Source: Ornatilinea apprima (GTDB taxonomy: Bacteria; Chloroflexota; Anaerolineae; Anaerolineales; Anaerolineaceae). From it: a stretch of 64,000 bases of DNA. Below, piece after piece: positions 51,353 to 60,001 of the stretch (position 1 is the stretch's first letter; each line of letters begins with the position of its first letter). The stretch lies in NCBI RefSeq assembly GCF_001306115.1, contig NZ_LGCL01000016.1:62001-126000 (forward strand), in the 5' to 3' direction. Both the position numbers and the translations under genes were made by a program. Under the pieces are notes generated by a model. That model saw only the letters and a program-made list of their open reading frames with translations. It made no database searches and was not told where the DNA came from.

Positions 51353-52276
51353 TTAAAGCCTCTTTTGATAAAGGCGCGCCTCGCGCCAGGTTTCAAACCC
51401 GGCCTCGTAGTACAGGCTGAGGGCGCGCAGGTTGTCCACCTCGGTGGCGAGTTTGATGGCCGGCAGGCCGATCATTTGCAGGTAGTGCATGGCGGTGTAG
51501 AGCAGGCAGCGGCCCAATCCCTGCCGCCGCGCTGCAGGCAGCACGCCCAGATAGTCAATCAGGCCGATTGGTTCTTCTTCCGCTTCCTTTTCGACCCCTG
51601 CCAGGCAAAAGCCGGTGAGCAGGCCAGTGGGATCACGCGCTACCCACCAATAGCCCAAGTTTTCGCGGGTTTTGCGCCATTCCTTGTCAAGTATTTCTGG
51701 TTTATACGAGTGGCCGGGAAAACACTGGTCAAACGCGGCCAGCAGATCAGCGCCGTCATGGGCGGGGTCAAAGGCGTTGAGCTGCGCGCTCAGCTTGGTT
51801 TGGCAGGGCGGGATGGGCTGGCGGGTATCGCGTTTTAACACAGAGAACTGGCGCGCCATTTGCAGGCCCGATTTTTCACACAGAGCGTAGATACCGGGCA
51901 CATTGCGCCGGGCAGGCACCTGAAAAAGAATCTTTGCGCCGCGTGGTGCGGCGGCTTGCGCGGTGTGCGCGGCCTGCTCCAGCAGGCGCGCACCCAACCC
52001 CTGACGCCGGAAAGCAGGGTGGACGCAGCCGAAGCACAATACTTTTACCCCCTCAAGCGTATCTTCCGCATCCAGGCGGTAATAACCGGCCAGTTGATCG
52101 CCGTGGTAAAGCAGGTGAATGCGTTGGTCGGGGGGGATGGGCTGGTCTTTCTGCAGCGCTTCAGCAAGATCGGCGGTGGTATAGTACCAGCCGGCCTGAT
52201 CGACCTGGTTGGCGGCGTCGATCAGGTTCAACAGCGCGGGGATGTCGGCTTCGGTGCAGGGGCGGATTTGCAGCAT
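51353..52276 (-). CDS. Double-GNAT acetyltransferase
   Basis: A 307-residue protein with two GNAT domains. Domain 1 (about 1-140) has CVHPAFRRQGLGARLLEQAA, and domain 2 (about 160-307) has LGVLPAARRQGLGRCLLYTAM, both the acetyl-CoA pyrophosphate loop. Tandem GNATs of this size include MshD-type mycothiol synthases, but the substrate here is unknown. The gene starts 9 bp after the membrane protein gene on the same strand, so they are likely co-transcribed. Confidence 0.88.
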   Translation of the reverse strand: MLQIRPCTEADIPALLNLIDAANQVDQAGWYYTTADLAEALQKDQPIPPDQRIHLLYHGDQLAGYYRLDAEDTLEGVKVLCFGCVHPAFRRQGLGARLLEQAAHTAQAAAPRGAKILFQVPARRNVPGIYALCEKSGLQMARQFSVLKRDTRQPIPPCQTKLSAQLNAFDPAHDGADLLAAFDQCFPGHSYKPEILDKEWRKTRENLGYWWVARDPTGLLTGFCLAGVEKEAEEEPIGLIDYLGVLPAARRQGLGRCLLYTAMHYLQMIGLPAIKLATEVDNLRALSLYYEAGFETWREARLYQKRL

Positions 52277-52285
52277 GGGAGATTC

Positions 52286-53122
52286 CTATTCGAGTTCGGT
52301 TGGCAGTGAAAGGGGATTGGCTCGTTGTTTGAAGCGGGCGACGATTTTGGGCAGGAAGAGCTGGTACAGTTCCAACACCCGCCAGAAAGCCACGGCGGCC
52401 ATGCCGTGTGCCAGAACAGCAAAGAAGGGCGGGGTTTGCAGGGTGTAATACGTCCAGCACCAGCGGGTGGTGCCCCATAATTCCAGGAAGTAACCCAGGC
52501 CGCTGCCGGCCACAAAGGTCAACACAATGGCTTTGGGGTCGGTGGGGGTGAGGATAAGAAACGCGCACAGAATGAGGGCCATGATGGTCAGCGACTTGTC
52601 CAACGTGGGCCAGACGAAGAACAACATGTAGCCTAAAAAGGCAGGCAGCAGAATCCAATGCAGGGTTCTAAATACGCCCAGCGGAACGTTTTCCAGTTTG
52701 GAGCGCAGCAGGCGGTAGAGGCGGTCAATGGAGAGACTGGCAATCGGCCAGGCGGGAATGATCCACAGGGGCGGGCGCTCGTTGGTGTAATAGACCCATA
52801 ATTCGGTTTGGGTGCCCCAGCTTTCAATCACCAGGCCGCCCATTAAGCCGATGAAGGCGATGGGCAGGTCTTTGCGCAAGTTGGCGTCCGCCATGATCAG
52901 CAGCGACATAACCAGAAAATTGCCCAGCAGCAGCCAATCGAACTGCTGCCAGAAGGAAACGCGCGGATCGTAGGTTTGAATGTAGGCTTCCAGCAGAGGC
53001 CACCAGACGTAACCGATCAGAAAAATGAGCGCCAGAAACGCGCTCATCATCATGTAGCTGGTGCGGTTCCAGCGAAAGAAGCGCGCCACACGCCGCGGCA
53101 GAGAAGGTTTTGGATGGGGCAT
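52286..53122 (-). CDS. Polytopic membrane protein with internal repeat
   Basis: A 278-residue protein with seven to eight hydrophobic segments. Two related halves can be seen: VIESWGTQTELWVYYTNERP followed by LWIIPAWPIASLSIDRL, and FLELWGTTRWCWTYYTLQTP followed by FFAVLAHGMAAVAFWRV. The E.WGT.T..W.YY pattern in a membrane setting resembles carotenoid-biosynthesis-type (CruF-like) membrane proteins, but the match is weak and no carotenoid genes are near. The function is unknown. The intergenic part 53123-53294 holds only a weak inverted repeat (AGGTTA/TAACCT at 53251-53270). Confidence 0.7.
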   Translation of the reverse strand: MPHPKPSLPRRVARFFRWNRTSYMMMSAFLALIFLIGYVWWPLLEAYIQTYDPRVSFWQQFDWLLLGNFLVMSLLIMADANLRKDLPIAFIGLMGGLVIESWGTQTELWVYYTNERPPLWIIPAWPIASLSIDRLYRLLRSKLENVPLGVFRTLHWILLPAFLGYMLFFVWPTLDKSLTIMALILCAFLILTPTDPKAIVLTFVAGSGLGYFLELWGTTRWCWTYYTLQTPPFFAVLAHGMAAVAFWRVLELYQLFLPKIVARFKQRANPLSLPTELE

Positions 53123-53294
53123 GCCCTTATTCTACTAGAATTTTTTATGGAGAGGAGACGATTTGCGTGCAAAATTGAGTCTCAGCCAACAGGCCAGATG
53201 CCGGTTTTTACTCCCTCGCGGCCGATCTGGTGGCGAATAAATGGATATTGAGGTTAGCAGCGATTAACCTGGTTGTTTGAAGGCTTCTCGAAGG

Positions 53295-54263
53295 TCAAAC
53301 TTTGCCGCCTTCCTCCGCCAGCCATTGGGCGGTGCATTTATCGGTGATAAGGATGTTGATATATCTGCCGCGCAAGGCGCCCAGAATAGCGGCGCGTTTG
53401 CGAACACCGCCGGCCACGCCAATGGCTCGTTCCACTTTTTGAAGCTGTTCGAGCTTCATGGAAAAAACACGGTTGCTTAATTCGGTTTGCACAGCTTTGC
53501 CGTTGATATCAAAAAAGCGCAGCAGCGCGTCACCCACCGCGCCTTTACTGGAAAGCAGCGCCAGTTCTTCATCGGTAAAGATGTTACCGGATGCTTTTAA
53601 TAAATTTGAGGGCTGCAGCGCGCCAATGCCCACCAGTGCCAGGGTAACTTCATCGAACATTTGGATGGCTTTCTGCACATACGGATCCTGCTCCAGCACT
53701 TTGAGTGAATTGCCGGAACCCAAAATGCCCGGCACGGGCAGAAAGACGGCTTCACCACTCACCAGACCGGCCAGGCGCGAGGTAAGACGGTTGGCGTGCG
53801 CTTCAGCGGTGGGGTTGCCCACCCCGCCCAAAATCTGAATGACACGGATGTTGTTTCTTTTTTGGATGGAGTGAAAGGCATCGACCAGGGCTAATAAGGC
53901 CGAGCTCCAGGAAGAAATACCGATAACTTCGTTATGGTTGATGGCCGTTTCCAGGTAGTACGCAGCCGCGGCGCCGATATCGCGGTTGATGATCGATTCG
54001 TCGGTGTCACTGTAACAGTCAACGATGATGGCATCCCGCAGTTTGTATTGATGAATAAGGGTTTCTTCCAGCTCGGAATTCACGCCAGCCGGAATGGTAA
54101 CCGAGATGCGCACAATGCCTTCATCTTTGGCGCGTTCCAGAAAGCGGGATACGGTGGCCTGGGATATACCCAACTGCCGGGAGATTTCTGACTGCTTGAT
54201 CCCCAATTCATAGTACATGCGCGCAATGCGGCTGATTACCCGTAGTTCATCCACTCTAGCCAT
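53295..54263 (-). CDS. SorC-family sugar-responsive regulator
   Basis: A 322-residue regulator. The HTH lies near residues 18-45 (ELGIKQSEISRQLGISQATVSRFLERA). The SorC/DeoR-type effector domain (about 60-320) is related to sugar-phosphate isomerases: IGISSWSSALLALVDAF, VIQILGGVGNPTAEAHANRL, VALVGIGALQPSNLL, AVGDALLRFFDINGK and RAIGVAGGVRKRAAILGALRG. It should bind a phosphorylated sugar made by the divergent operon and relieve repression. Two 14-bp near-palindromic repeats between the genes (54293-54306, 54360-54373) are the likely operators. Confidence 0.92.
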   Translation of the reverse strand: MARVDELRVISRIARMYYELGIKQSEISRQLGISQATVSRFLERAKDEGIVRISVTIPAGVNSELEETLIHQYKLRDAIIVDCYSDTDESIINRDIGAAAAYYLETAINHNEVIGISSWSSALLALVDAFHSIQKRNNIRVIQILGGVGNPTAEAHANRLTSRLAGLVSGEAVFLPVPGILGSGNSLKVLEQDPYVQKAIQMFDEVTLALVGIGALQPSNLLKASGNIFTDEELALLSSKGAVGDALLRFFDINGKAVQTELSNRVFSMKLEQLQKVERAIGVAGGVRKRAAILGALRGRYINILITDKCTAQWLAEEGGKV

Positions 54264-54292
54264 GCGATGCTCCCTGTATAAATATAGATGTT

Positions 54293-54373
54293 TGAATAAT
54301 TATACATTTTTTGTTGATATGTATATATTAACAAATTATTATTAATAAGCATTCAGTTATGAATAATTATACA
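54293..54373. promoter_or_regulatory. SorC operator repeats in the divergent promoter
   Basis: TGAATAATTATACA occurs exactly twice, at 54293-54306 and 54360-54373, 67 bp apart. Each copy is a near palindrome (12 of 14 positions symmetric), as expected for a tetrameric SorC-family protein that loops DNA. The AT-rich DNA between them holds several TATA-like boxes, so promoters for both directions should lie here. Confidence 0.65.
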
Positions 54374-54412
54374 GAAATTTTTAGAATGACGTTTTTAGAG
54401 GCATGAGTAACG

Positions 54413-55243
54413 ATGGACGTAAAAACCCTGATTCAAAAATCAATCCAATACAGGAAGCGCACCCTGAAAGCCATCAAAACCGCCAACGCGGGGCACACGG
54501 GCGGCGACCTTTCCTGCCTGGATATTCTCAATGTGCTGTACAACCATGTGATGAATATATCGCCTGATAACATGCAGTCACCTGACCGTGACCGCTTTAT
54601 TCAAAGCAAGGGACACTCCGTAGAAGCGTTGTATGTGGTTTTATCGGATAAAGGGTTTTTCCCGGATTCGGCGCTGGATACAATCTGCCAATACCAGTCC
54701 GATTTTATCGGGCACCCAACGCGCAAAATCCCTGGCGTGGAACAAAACACCGGCGCGCTGGGGCACGGTCTTTCCGTGGCGGTGGGACTGGCGCTGGCGG
54801 CGAAAATGGATGAACGCGCGTATCGCGTCTTCACCTTGATGGGAGACGGTGAGCTGACCGAAGGGTCGCTGTGGGAAGCCTCGATGAGCGCCGCCCATTA
54901 CAAGCTGGACAATCTGGTGGTAATTGTCGACCGCAATGGACTGCAAATCACTGGCAAGACGGAAGAAGTGATGGCCCTTGAGCCGTTGGGGCAGAAGTTT
55001 GAAGCCTTTGGCTACGCGGTTAAAACCGTGGATGGCAACGATATCCCGGCGCTGTTGAATATGTTCTCTCAGCTGCCGTTTGAGCCAGGCAAGCCCAGCC
55101 TGATCCTGGCGAGTACGGTAAAGGGTAAAGGGATCAGTTTTATGGAACATAAGGCAGATTGGCATCATCATGTGCCGACAGACGAAGAAATGTTGATCGC
55201 GCTGCGCGAGCTGGACGCGGCATTGGAAACGCAGGTAGGTTAA
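54413..55243 (+). CDS. Transketolase, N-terminal subunit
   Basis: A 276-residue subunit with the thiamine diphosphate-binding half of transketolase: ANAGHTGGDLSCLDILNVLY, RDRFIQSKGHSVEALY, TGALGHGLSVAVGLALA, and the TPP motif GDGELTEGSLWEASMSAAHYKLDNLVVIVDRN (starting near residue 145). It acts with the subunit encoded 1 bp downstream to move two-carbon units between sugar phosphates. As first gene of the operon it indicates that the imported sugar is processed through pentose-phosphate-type reactions. Confidence 0.95.
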   Translation: MDVKTLIQKSIQYRKRTLKAIKTANAGHTGGDLSCLDILNVLYNHVMNISPDNMQSPDRDRFIQSKGHSVEALYVVLSDKGFFPDSALDTICQYQSDFIGHPTRKIPGVEQNTGALGHGLSVAVGLALAAKMDERAYRVFTLMGDGELTEGSLWEASMSAAHYKLDNLVVIVDRNGLQITGKTEEVMALEPLGQKFEAFGYAVKTVDGNDIPALLNMFSQLPFEPGKPSLILASTVKGKGISFMEHKADWHHHVPTDEEMLIALRELDAALETQVG

Positions 55244-55244
55244 T

Positions 55245-56210
55245 ATGAGTGCTGTATTGTCATCTGGAAAAGCAAATTTAGAGGTATTCGCGGACATTCT
55301 GCTGGAGACTGGCGTGCAAGACCGTGACCTGGTTGTGGTTACCAGCGACTCGCGCGGATCAGGAAAACTGACCGGCTTTGGCAAGAAGCTGCCAGCGCAA
55401 ATGGTTGAAATTGGTATCGCTGAACAGAATCTGGTTGGGGTGGCGGCGGGTTTGGCCGCGGCGGGTAAGAAAACCTTTGCGGTGTCTCCGGCCTGCTTCC
55501 TGACGGCCCGCTCGCTGGAGCAAATCAAGAATGACGTTGCTTATTCCGACCAGCCGGTGCGCCTGGTGGGGATCAGCGCGGGGGTAAGCTACGGTGCGCT
55601 GGGCACAACGCACCATTCGCTGCATGACCTGGCGGTTTTGCAGGCAATCAACAATATCACCATCGTGGTTCCGGCCGATAATTACGAGACCCGCGAAGCA
55701 GTTCGGGCAGCGTACGAACAGAACAAGCCGGTCTACCTGCGCTTTGGCAAAAAATCTATGCCCGCGCTGCCGCACAACCCCGGTGATTTTGAAATTGGCA
55801 AAGGCCGCGTTCTGCGGGAAGGTGATGATGTTCTCTTTGTGGCGACTGGCGAAGCAGTTCTGCCTGCTTTCCAGGCGGCTGAGGAATTAGAACTCCACGG
55901 AATTATGAGTACGGTGATTTCAATGCACACCGTCAAACCGTTGGATACCGATCTGCTGAAAACCTATGCAGATCGCTGCCGGGCAGTGATTACCGTTGAA
56001 GAACACAGCATCCACGGCGGGTTGGGCTCGGCTTGCGCATCTTATCTGCTTCAGGTCGGTTACCATAAACCGTTCCATATCGTTGCCATTCCAGATGAGC
56101 CCACTGTCAGCGGAAGCCAGGGGGAGATCTTCAATCATTACGGCATTTCCGCGGAAGGGCTTTCACAGTTGGCGATGAACATGCTGGTTGAAAAGGAACA
56201 AATTGCATGA
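55245..56210 (+). CDS. Transketolase, C-terminal subunit
   Basis: A 321-residue subunit with the pyrimidine-binding and C-terminal domains. The catalytic Glu is in VEIGIAEQNLVGVAAGLA, then YSDQPVRLVGISAGVSYGALGTTHHSLHDLAVL, VVPADNYETREAV and the C-terminal SIHGGLGSACASYLL. The ATG comes right after the stop of the N-terminal subunit gene and the stop overlaps the FGGY kinase ATG, so the three are translationally coupled. Confidence 0.95.
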   Translation: MSAVLSSGKANLEVFADILLETGVQDRDLVVVTSDSRGSGKLTGFGKKLPAQMVEIGIAEQNLVGVAAGLAAAGKKTFAVSPACFLTARSLEQIKNDVAYSDQPVRLVGISAGVSYGALGTTHHSLHDLAVLQAINNITIVVPADNYETREAVRAAYEQNKPVYLRFGKKSMPALPHNPGDFEIGKGRVLREGDDVLFVATGEAVLPAFQAAEELELHGIMSTVISMHTVKPLDTDLLKTYADRCRAVITVEEHSIHGGLGSACASYLLQVGYHKPFHIVAIPDEPTVSGSQGEIFNHYGISAEGLSQLAMNMLVEKEQIA

Positions 56211-57700
56211 ATCCCATCATTCTGGTCGTAGATCAAAGCACCTCGGCAACCAAAGCCATGTTATTCACTCCGCAAGGCGAGTTGATTGACAAGGAATCGA
56301 TGGACCATGAACAGATCTATCCCCAACCGGGATGGGTTGAACACAACGCCGAAGAAATCTACCAGAATCTGATTCAAGTGGTGCGGCGGCTTTTGGAGCG
56401 CCACCCGGAGCGTTGGTCAGATCTGGCGGGCTTCAGCCTGACCAACCAGCGCGAGACAGTGGTGGTGTTTGACCGCGCGACCGGAAAACCGCTGCACAAC
56501 GCGATTGTCTGGCTCTGCCGGCGCGGTGAACCGCTGTGCAAGCAGTTTGTGCAAGAAGGTAAAGACGCCTATGTCAGCGAGAGAACCGGCTTAAAAATTG
56601 ATACCTACTTCCCCGCCTCCAAATTGCGCTGGATTCTGGACAATCACGCGGACATTCAACAAAAACTTCAATCCGGCGAAGCCTTGTTTGGCACGATTGA
56701 CACCTACGTTCTCTACCGGCTGACCAACGGACAGGTGTACGCCACCGACCATACCAACGCTTCTCGCACGTTGTTATACGATCTTCACACCCTGGCGTGG
56801 AACTTCCAATTGTTTGAGCTTTTTGGCATACAGGCAGCGGTTGCCCCCGAAATCCGCGAGAGCCGCGACCGCTTTGGAGAAACAACCTTTGAGGGCCTGC
56901 TGGAAAAACCGCTGCCCATTTCCGGCGTGATGGGCGATTCGCAGGCGGCTTTGTTCGCCCAGCGCTGTTTTGCGCCGGGTGAAGCCAAAGCTACCTTTGG
57001 CACGGGATCCTCTCTCCTGCTGAACATTGGGCATCGGCCGCAATTGGGCAAGCAGGGCCTGGTAACGGCTGTGGCCTGGGTGATGGATGGACAGCCGACC
57101 TACGCCTTTGAAGGAATCACCAATTTCACCGGCGCGACGATTGCCTGGCTGCGGGACAAGCTCGAACTGATTCGCAGCACCGAAGAGACCGAAGCCCTGG
57201 CGCTGTCTGTACCGGACACCGGCGGAGTTTACCTGGTGCCGGCCTTTGTGGGATTGAGCGCGCCGTATTGGCGTCCCGACGCGCGCGCGGCCATTGTGGG
57301 TATGTCTCCCTCAACCGGCAAAGCCGAAGTAGTGCGCGCCGCACTAGATTCCATTGCCTACATTATTAATGACGCTTTGGAACTGATGTCTTCTGAGGCA
57401 GGCATTCACCTGCAGTATATCTACGCAGATGGCGGCGCAGTGCGTAACCGCTACCTGATGCAGTTTGTTGCCGATCTGTCCGGCATGACGGTGCGGGTAT
57501 CTCAACTGCAAGAGCTTTCCGCTTTTGGCGCAGTTCTGGCGGGAGGATTGGGACTGGGACTGTATGCTTCTTTGGAAGAGCTCAAGAACCTTCCCATTCA
57601 CTACACGGAATATATGCCCCAGATGGATGCTGCCCAGGTGAAAAAATTACAAGACGGATGGAAAACAGCCGTGCAACAAGTTTTATATCAATCCAAATAA
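56207..57700 (+). CDS. FGGY-family sugar or polyol kinase (glycerol kinase-like)
   Basis: A 497-residue kinase of the FGGY family. Landmarks are IILVVDQSTSATKAMLFTPQG (phosphate 1), PQPGWVEHNAEEIYQN, GFSLTNQRETVVVFDRATGKPLHNAIVWLCRR, GVMGDSQAALFAQRCF, FGTGSSLLLNIGHRP and AFGAVLAGGLGLG. Overall it is nearest to glycerol or erythritol kinases, but FGGY specificity cannot be read by eye. In this operon it should phosphorylate the imported sugar or polyol before the transketolase step. Confidence 0.92.
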   Translation: MNPIILVVDQSTSATKAMLFTPQGELIDKESMDHEQIYPQPGWVEHNAEEIYQNLIQVVRRLLERHPERWSDLAGFSLTNQRETVVVFDRATGKPLHNAIVWLCRRGEPLCKQFVQEGKDAYVSERTGLKIDTYFPASKLRWILDNHADIQQKLQSGEALFGTIDTYVLYRLTNGQVYATDHTNASRTLLYDLHTLAWNFQLFELFGIQAAVAPEIRESRDRFGETTFEGLLEKPLPISGVMGDSQAALFAQRCFAPGEAKATFGTGSSLLLNIGHRPQLGKQGLVTAVAWVMDGQPTYAFEGITNFTGATIAWLRDKLELIRSTEETEALALSVPDTGGVYLVPAFVGLSAPYWRPDARAAIVGMSPSTGKAEVVRAALDSIAYIINDALELMSSEAGIHLQYIYADGGAVRNRYLMQFVADLSGMTVRVSQLQELSAFGAVLAGGLGLGLYASLEELKNLPIHYTEYMPQMDAAQVKKLQDGWKTAVQQVLYQSK

Positions 57701-57710
57701 GGAAGAAGGC

Positions 57711-58412
57711 ATGACACAAAAAACAGTAAAAATCATCTTTGCGTTGGTGGTACTCATCTTCCTGGCACTGGTGGGGCGCTATGGGTTCACAGTGGTCAAA
57801 ATAGAGGACGAGGAAAAAGCTGTCCAAAGTGAAGCATTTGACCCGGTGTCCTATGTGGATGGCATATGGTCCACCGAAATCCTGCCAGCCTTCGACGAAA
57901 AGGCTGTCGAGCTCGTCAAAATCCTGGATGAATTGCAGCCAAACCAACAAGGGACCGCACCGAAAGAGGACTTAATCAAAGTTGCGAACCAATATGGCCT
58001 CATCACAGTCGGAGAAGCGCATGTTTACATGGTGAAGGGGACTGGCACGATAGTGAATGTCAACACTGACACTAGTTTGGGGACGGTGGAAGTCAAACTG
58101 GATGGCTACGACGGCCCAATTAAGGTTCTTCTTTACATTGGTACGCGTATTCCCAGTGATGAAACCTCGGTTCGTGATGCCGTTGGCTTTATCAACTTTG
58201 GAGATTTCAAGGAACAAACTGAATATGGAAAGGTTGGGTCTGAGATCAACAAGCGCATTCTTTCAGATGTGCTTGGCAACCTGGATAAAAATAGCTTGAT
58301 GGGTAAAAAGATTTCCTTTCAGGGCGCTTTTAATATCCGCACCTTTAATCTTATACAAATAGAGCTGAAAGATATTCGGATTGTGCCGGTTGAAATCGAG
58401 TTGGGAGAATGA
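57711..58412 (+). CDS. DUF2291 family protein of sugar ABC operons
   Basis: A 233-residue protein with one N-terminal membrane segment (about 6-26) and the rest outside the cytoplasm. FDPVSYVDGIWSTEILPAFDEKAVEL and the later LLYIGTRIPSDETSVRDAVGFINFGDFKEQTEYGKVGSEIN match DUF2291, found in ribose-type ABC operons. Its role is not known; it may assist the binding protein or permease. There is no lipobox. It sits between the kinase and the ATPase gene. Confidence 0.85.
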   Translation: MTQKTVKIIFALVVLIFLALVGRYGFTVVKIEDEEKAVQSEAFDPVSYVDGIWSTEILPAFDEKAVELVKILDELQPNQQGTAPKEDLIKVANQYGLITVGEAHVYMVKGTGTIVNVNTDTSLGTVEVKLDGYDGPIKVLLYIGTRIPSDETSVRDAVGFINFGDFKEQTEYGKVGSEINKRILSDVLGNLDKNSLMGKKISFQGAFNIRTFNLIQIELKDIRIVPVEIELGE

Positions 58413-58414
58413 TT

Positions 58415-60001
58415 ATGCTCGAAGAGTCCCCTGTTCTTGAAGTTGAACCGATTTCGGAGACAGAAGAGATTGTTTTAATCGCTGAAAATATCACCAAAGT
58501 TTTTCCTGGGACGGTGGCGCTGGATGATGTTTCTTTCCAGGTGCGTAAAGGCAAGGTGAATGTTGTAATTGGTGAAAACGGGGCTGGGAAGTCGACGCTG
58601 ATGAAAATCTTGGCCGGAGTGGAACGGCCAACAAGCGGAAGAATCCTGCTCGATAACCAGGAAATCCATTTGCATTCTCCGCTGGATGCGACCCGTCTGG
58701 GAATTGGGATTATTTACCAGGAGCTAAACCTGTGCGCCAATTTGAGTGTCACAGACAACATCTATCTGGCTTGTGAACTCGTTCACAACGGTTTGATTAA
58801 TCAAAAATTGGAAAAACAACAAGCCCAGCAATTGATCAAGCGCCTTGAGCAGAATATCGACCCAAATGAACTGGTTGGCGACTTGCGCATTGGGCAGCAG
58901 CAAATCGTTGAGATTGCCAAAGCCCTTGCCCAAGATGTGCGCATCCTGATTATGGATGAACCGACCTCTGCCTTGAGCGCGGCTGAGGTGGAAGTTCTGT
59001 TTCGGATTATCCGAGAATTAAAGTCACATGGGGTAGCCATTATTTACATCTCGCACAAACTTGAAGAGCTGCTTCAAATTGGTGATTACATCACTGTTTT
59101 ACGCGACGGTCATAAAGTGGCTGAAGCTGAGGCAGAGAAGGTTAACGTTTCCTGGTTGATCGAAAAGATGGTCGGACGCAACCCGGCGGCATTTTTTACT
59201 CGCGCCGAGCGCAAATTGGGTGAGGTACTTCTCAAAGTCGAAGACCTGACTCTGCCGCGTCTCGGAGGTGGATATGTGCTCGACCATGTTTCTTTTGAAC
59301 TGCGCGAAGGCGAGATTTTAGGTTTTTATGGCCTGATGGGCGCCGGGCGTTCTGACCTGGTGGACTGCCTGGCGGGAGCGCGTCCACAGGCTACTGGCAA
59401 AATCTGGCTAAATGGGGAACCTGTCAGTTCTCATAATGTGGCGGAGCGCATTGAGGATGGATTTGTGCTGGTGCCCGAAGACCGACAGCGTTATGGGCTG
59501 GTGCAGACACTTTCGGTGATGGACAACATGCTACTGGCTAGCTTGAAGAAATATCTCCAGGGAACCTTCTTGGCGCGTAAGAAGGAAAAGGCGGTCTCCC
59601 AACAGCAGGTTGCAGAATTATCCATCCGTGTGGCGAGTGTGCAGCAGCCGATAACTTCTTTAAGCGGCGGCAATCAGCAAAAGGTAGTCGTTGCGAAAGG
59701 CTTACTAACTCACCCCAAAGTGCTGCTGCTTGATGAACCGACACGCGGTATCGATGTGGGAGCCAAATCTGAGATATTTGAGATTATGAGCCGCCTGGCG
59801 GCGCAAAAATACGCGGTAATTTTCATCTCATCAGAATTAAAAGAAATCCTTGCGATGTCTGATCGGATCATGGTGATGTCAAAGGGCGCAATAACGGGCG
59901 AATTTACCCATCAAGAGGCTACAGAAGAAAAATTGGTCGCGGCTTCTGCTATTGGTCACGGCCCATCAAACGGAGGCAACCGTAATGGAACAGGGAAATA
60001 A
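58415..60001 (+). CDS. rbsA: Ribose-type sugar ABC transporter ATPase (two domains)
   Basis: A 528-residue RbsA-like protein with two ABC domains. Domain 1 has Walker A GENGAGKST, IYQELNLCANLSVTDNIYLA, a degenerate signature (LRIGQQQIVEIAKAL) and Walker B ILIMDEPTSALS. Domain 2 has an atypical Walker A (GLMGAGRSD), as is normal for RbsA proteins, signature LSGGNQQKVVVAKGL and VLLLDEPTRGIDVGAKSEI. It powers the permease encoded next. ATG 58415 (GGGAG seven bases upstream) is preferred over ATG 58409, which overlaps the DUF2291 stop. Confidence 0.95.
   Translation: MLEESPVLEVEPISETEEIVLIAENITKVFPGTVALDDVSFQVRKGKVNVVIGENGAGKSTLMKILAGVERPTSGRILLDNQEIHLHSPLDATRLGIGIIYQELNLCANLSVTDNIYLACELVHNGLINQKLEKQQAQQLIKRLEQNIDPNELVGDLRIGQQQIVEIAKALAQDVRILIMDEPTSALSAAEVEVLFRIIRELKSHGVAIIYISHKLEELLQIGDYITVLRDGHKVAEAEAEKVNVSWLIEKMVGRNPAAFFTRAERKLGEVLLKVEDLTLPRLGGGYVLDHVSFELREGEILGFYGLMGAGRSDLVDCLAGARPQATGKIWLNGEPVSSHNVAERIEDGFVLVPEDRQRYGLVQTLSVMDNMLLASLKKYLQGTFLARKKEKAVSQQQVAELSIRVASVQQPITSLSGGNQQKVVVAKGLLTHPKVLLLDEPTRGIDVGAKSEIFEIMSRLAAQKYAVIFISSELKEILAMSDRIMVMSKGAITGEFTHQEATEEKLVAASAIGHGPSNGGNRNGTGK

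Noticed and set aside
54413..56210. Sulfoquinovose sulfo-transketolase (SqwGH)
   Set aside because: Split transketolase fits, but no sulfosugar isomerase, reductase or sulfoquinovosidase is seen; generic split transketolase is safer.
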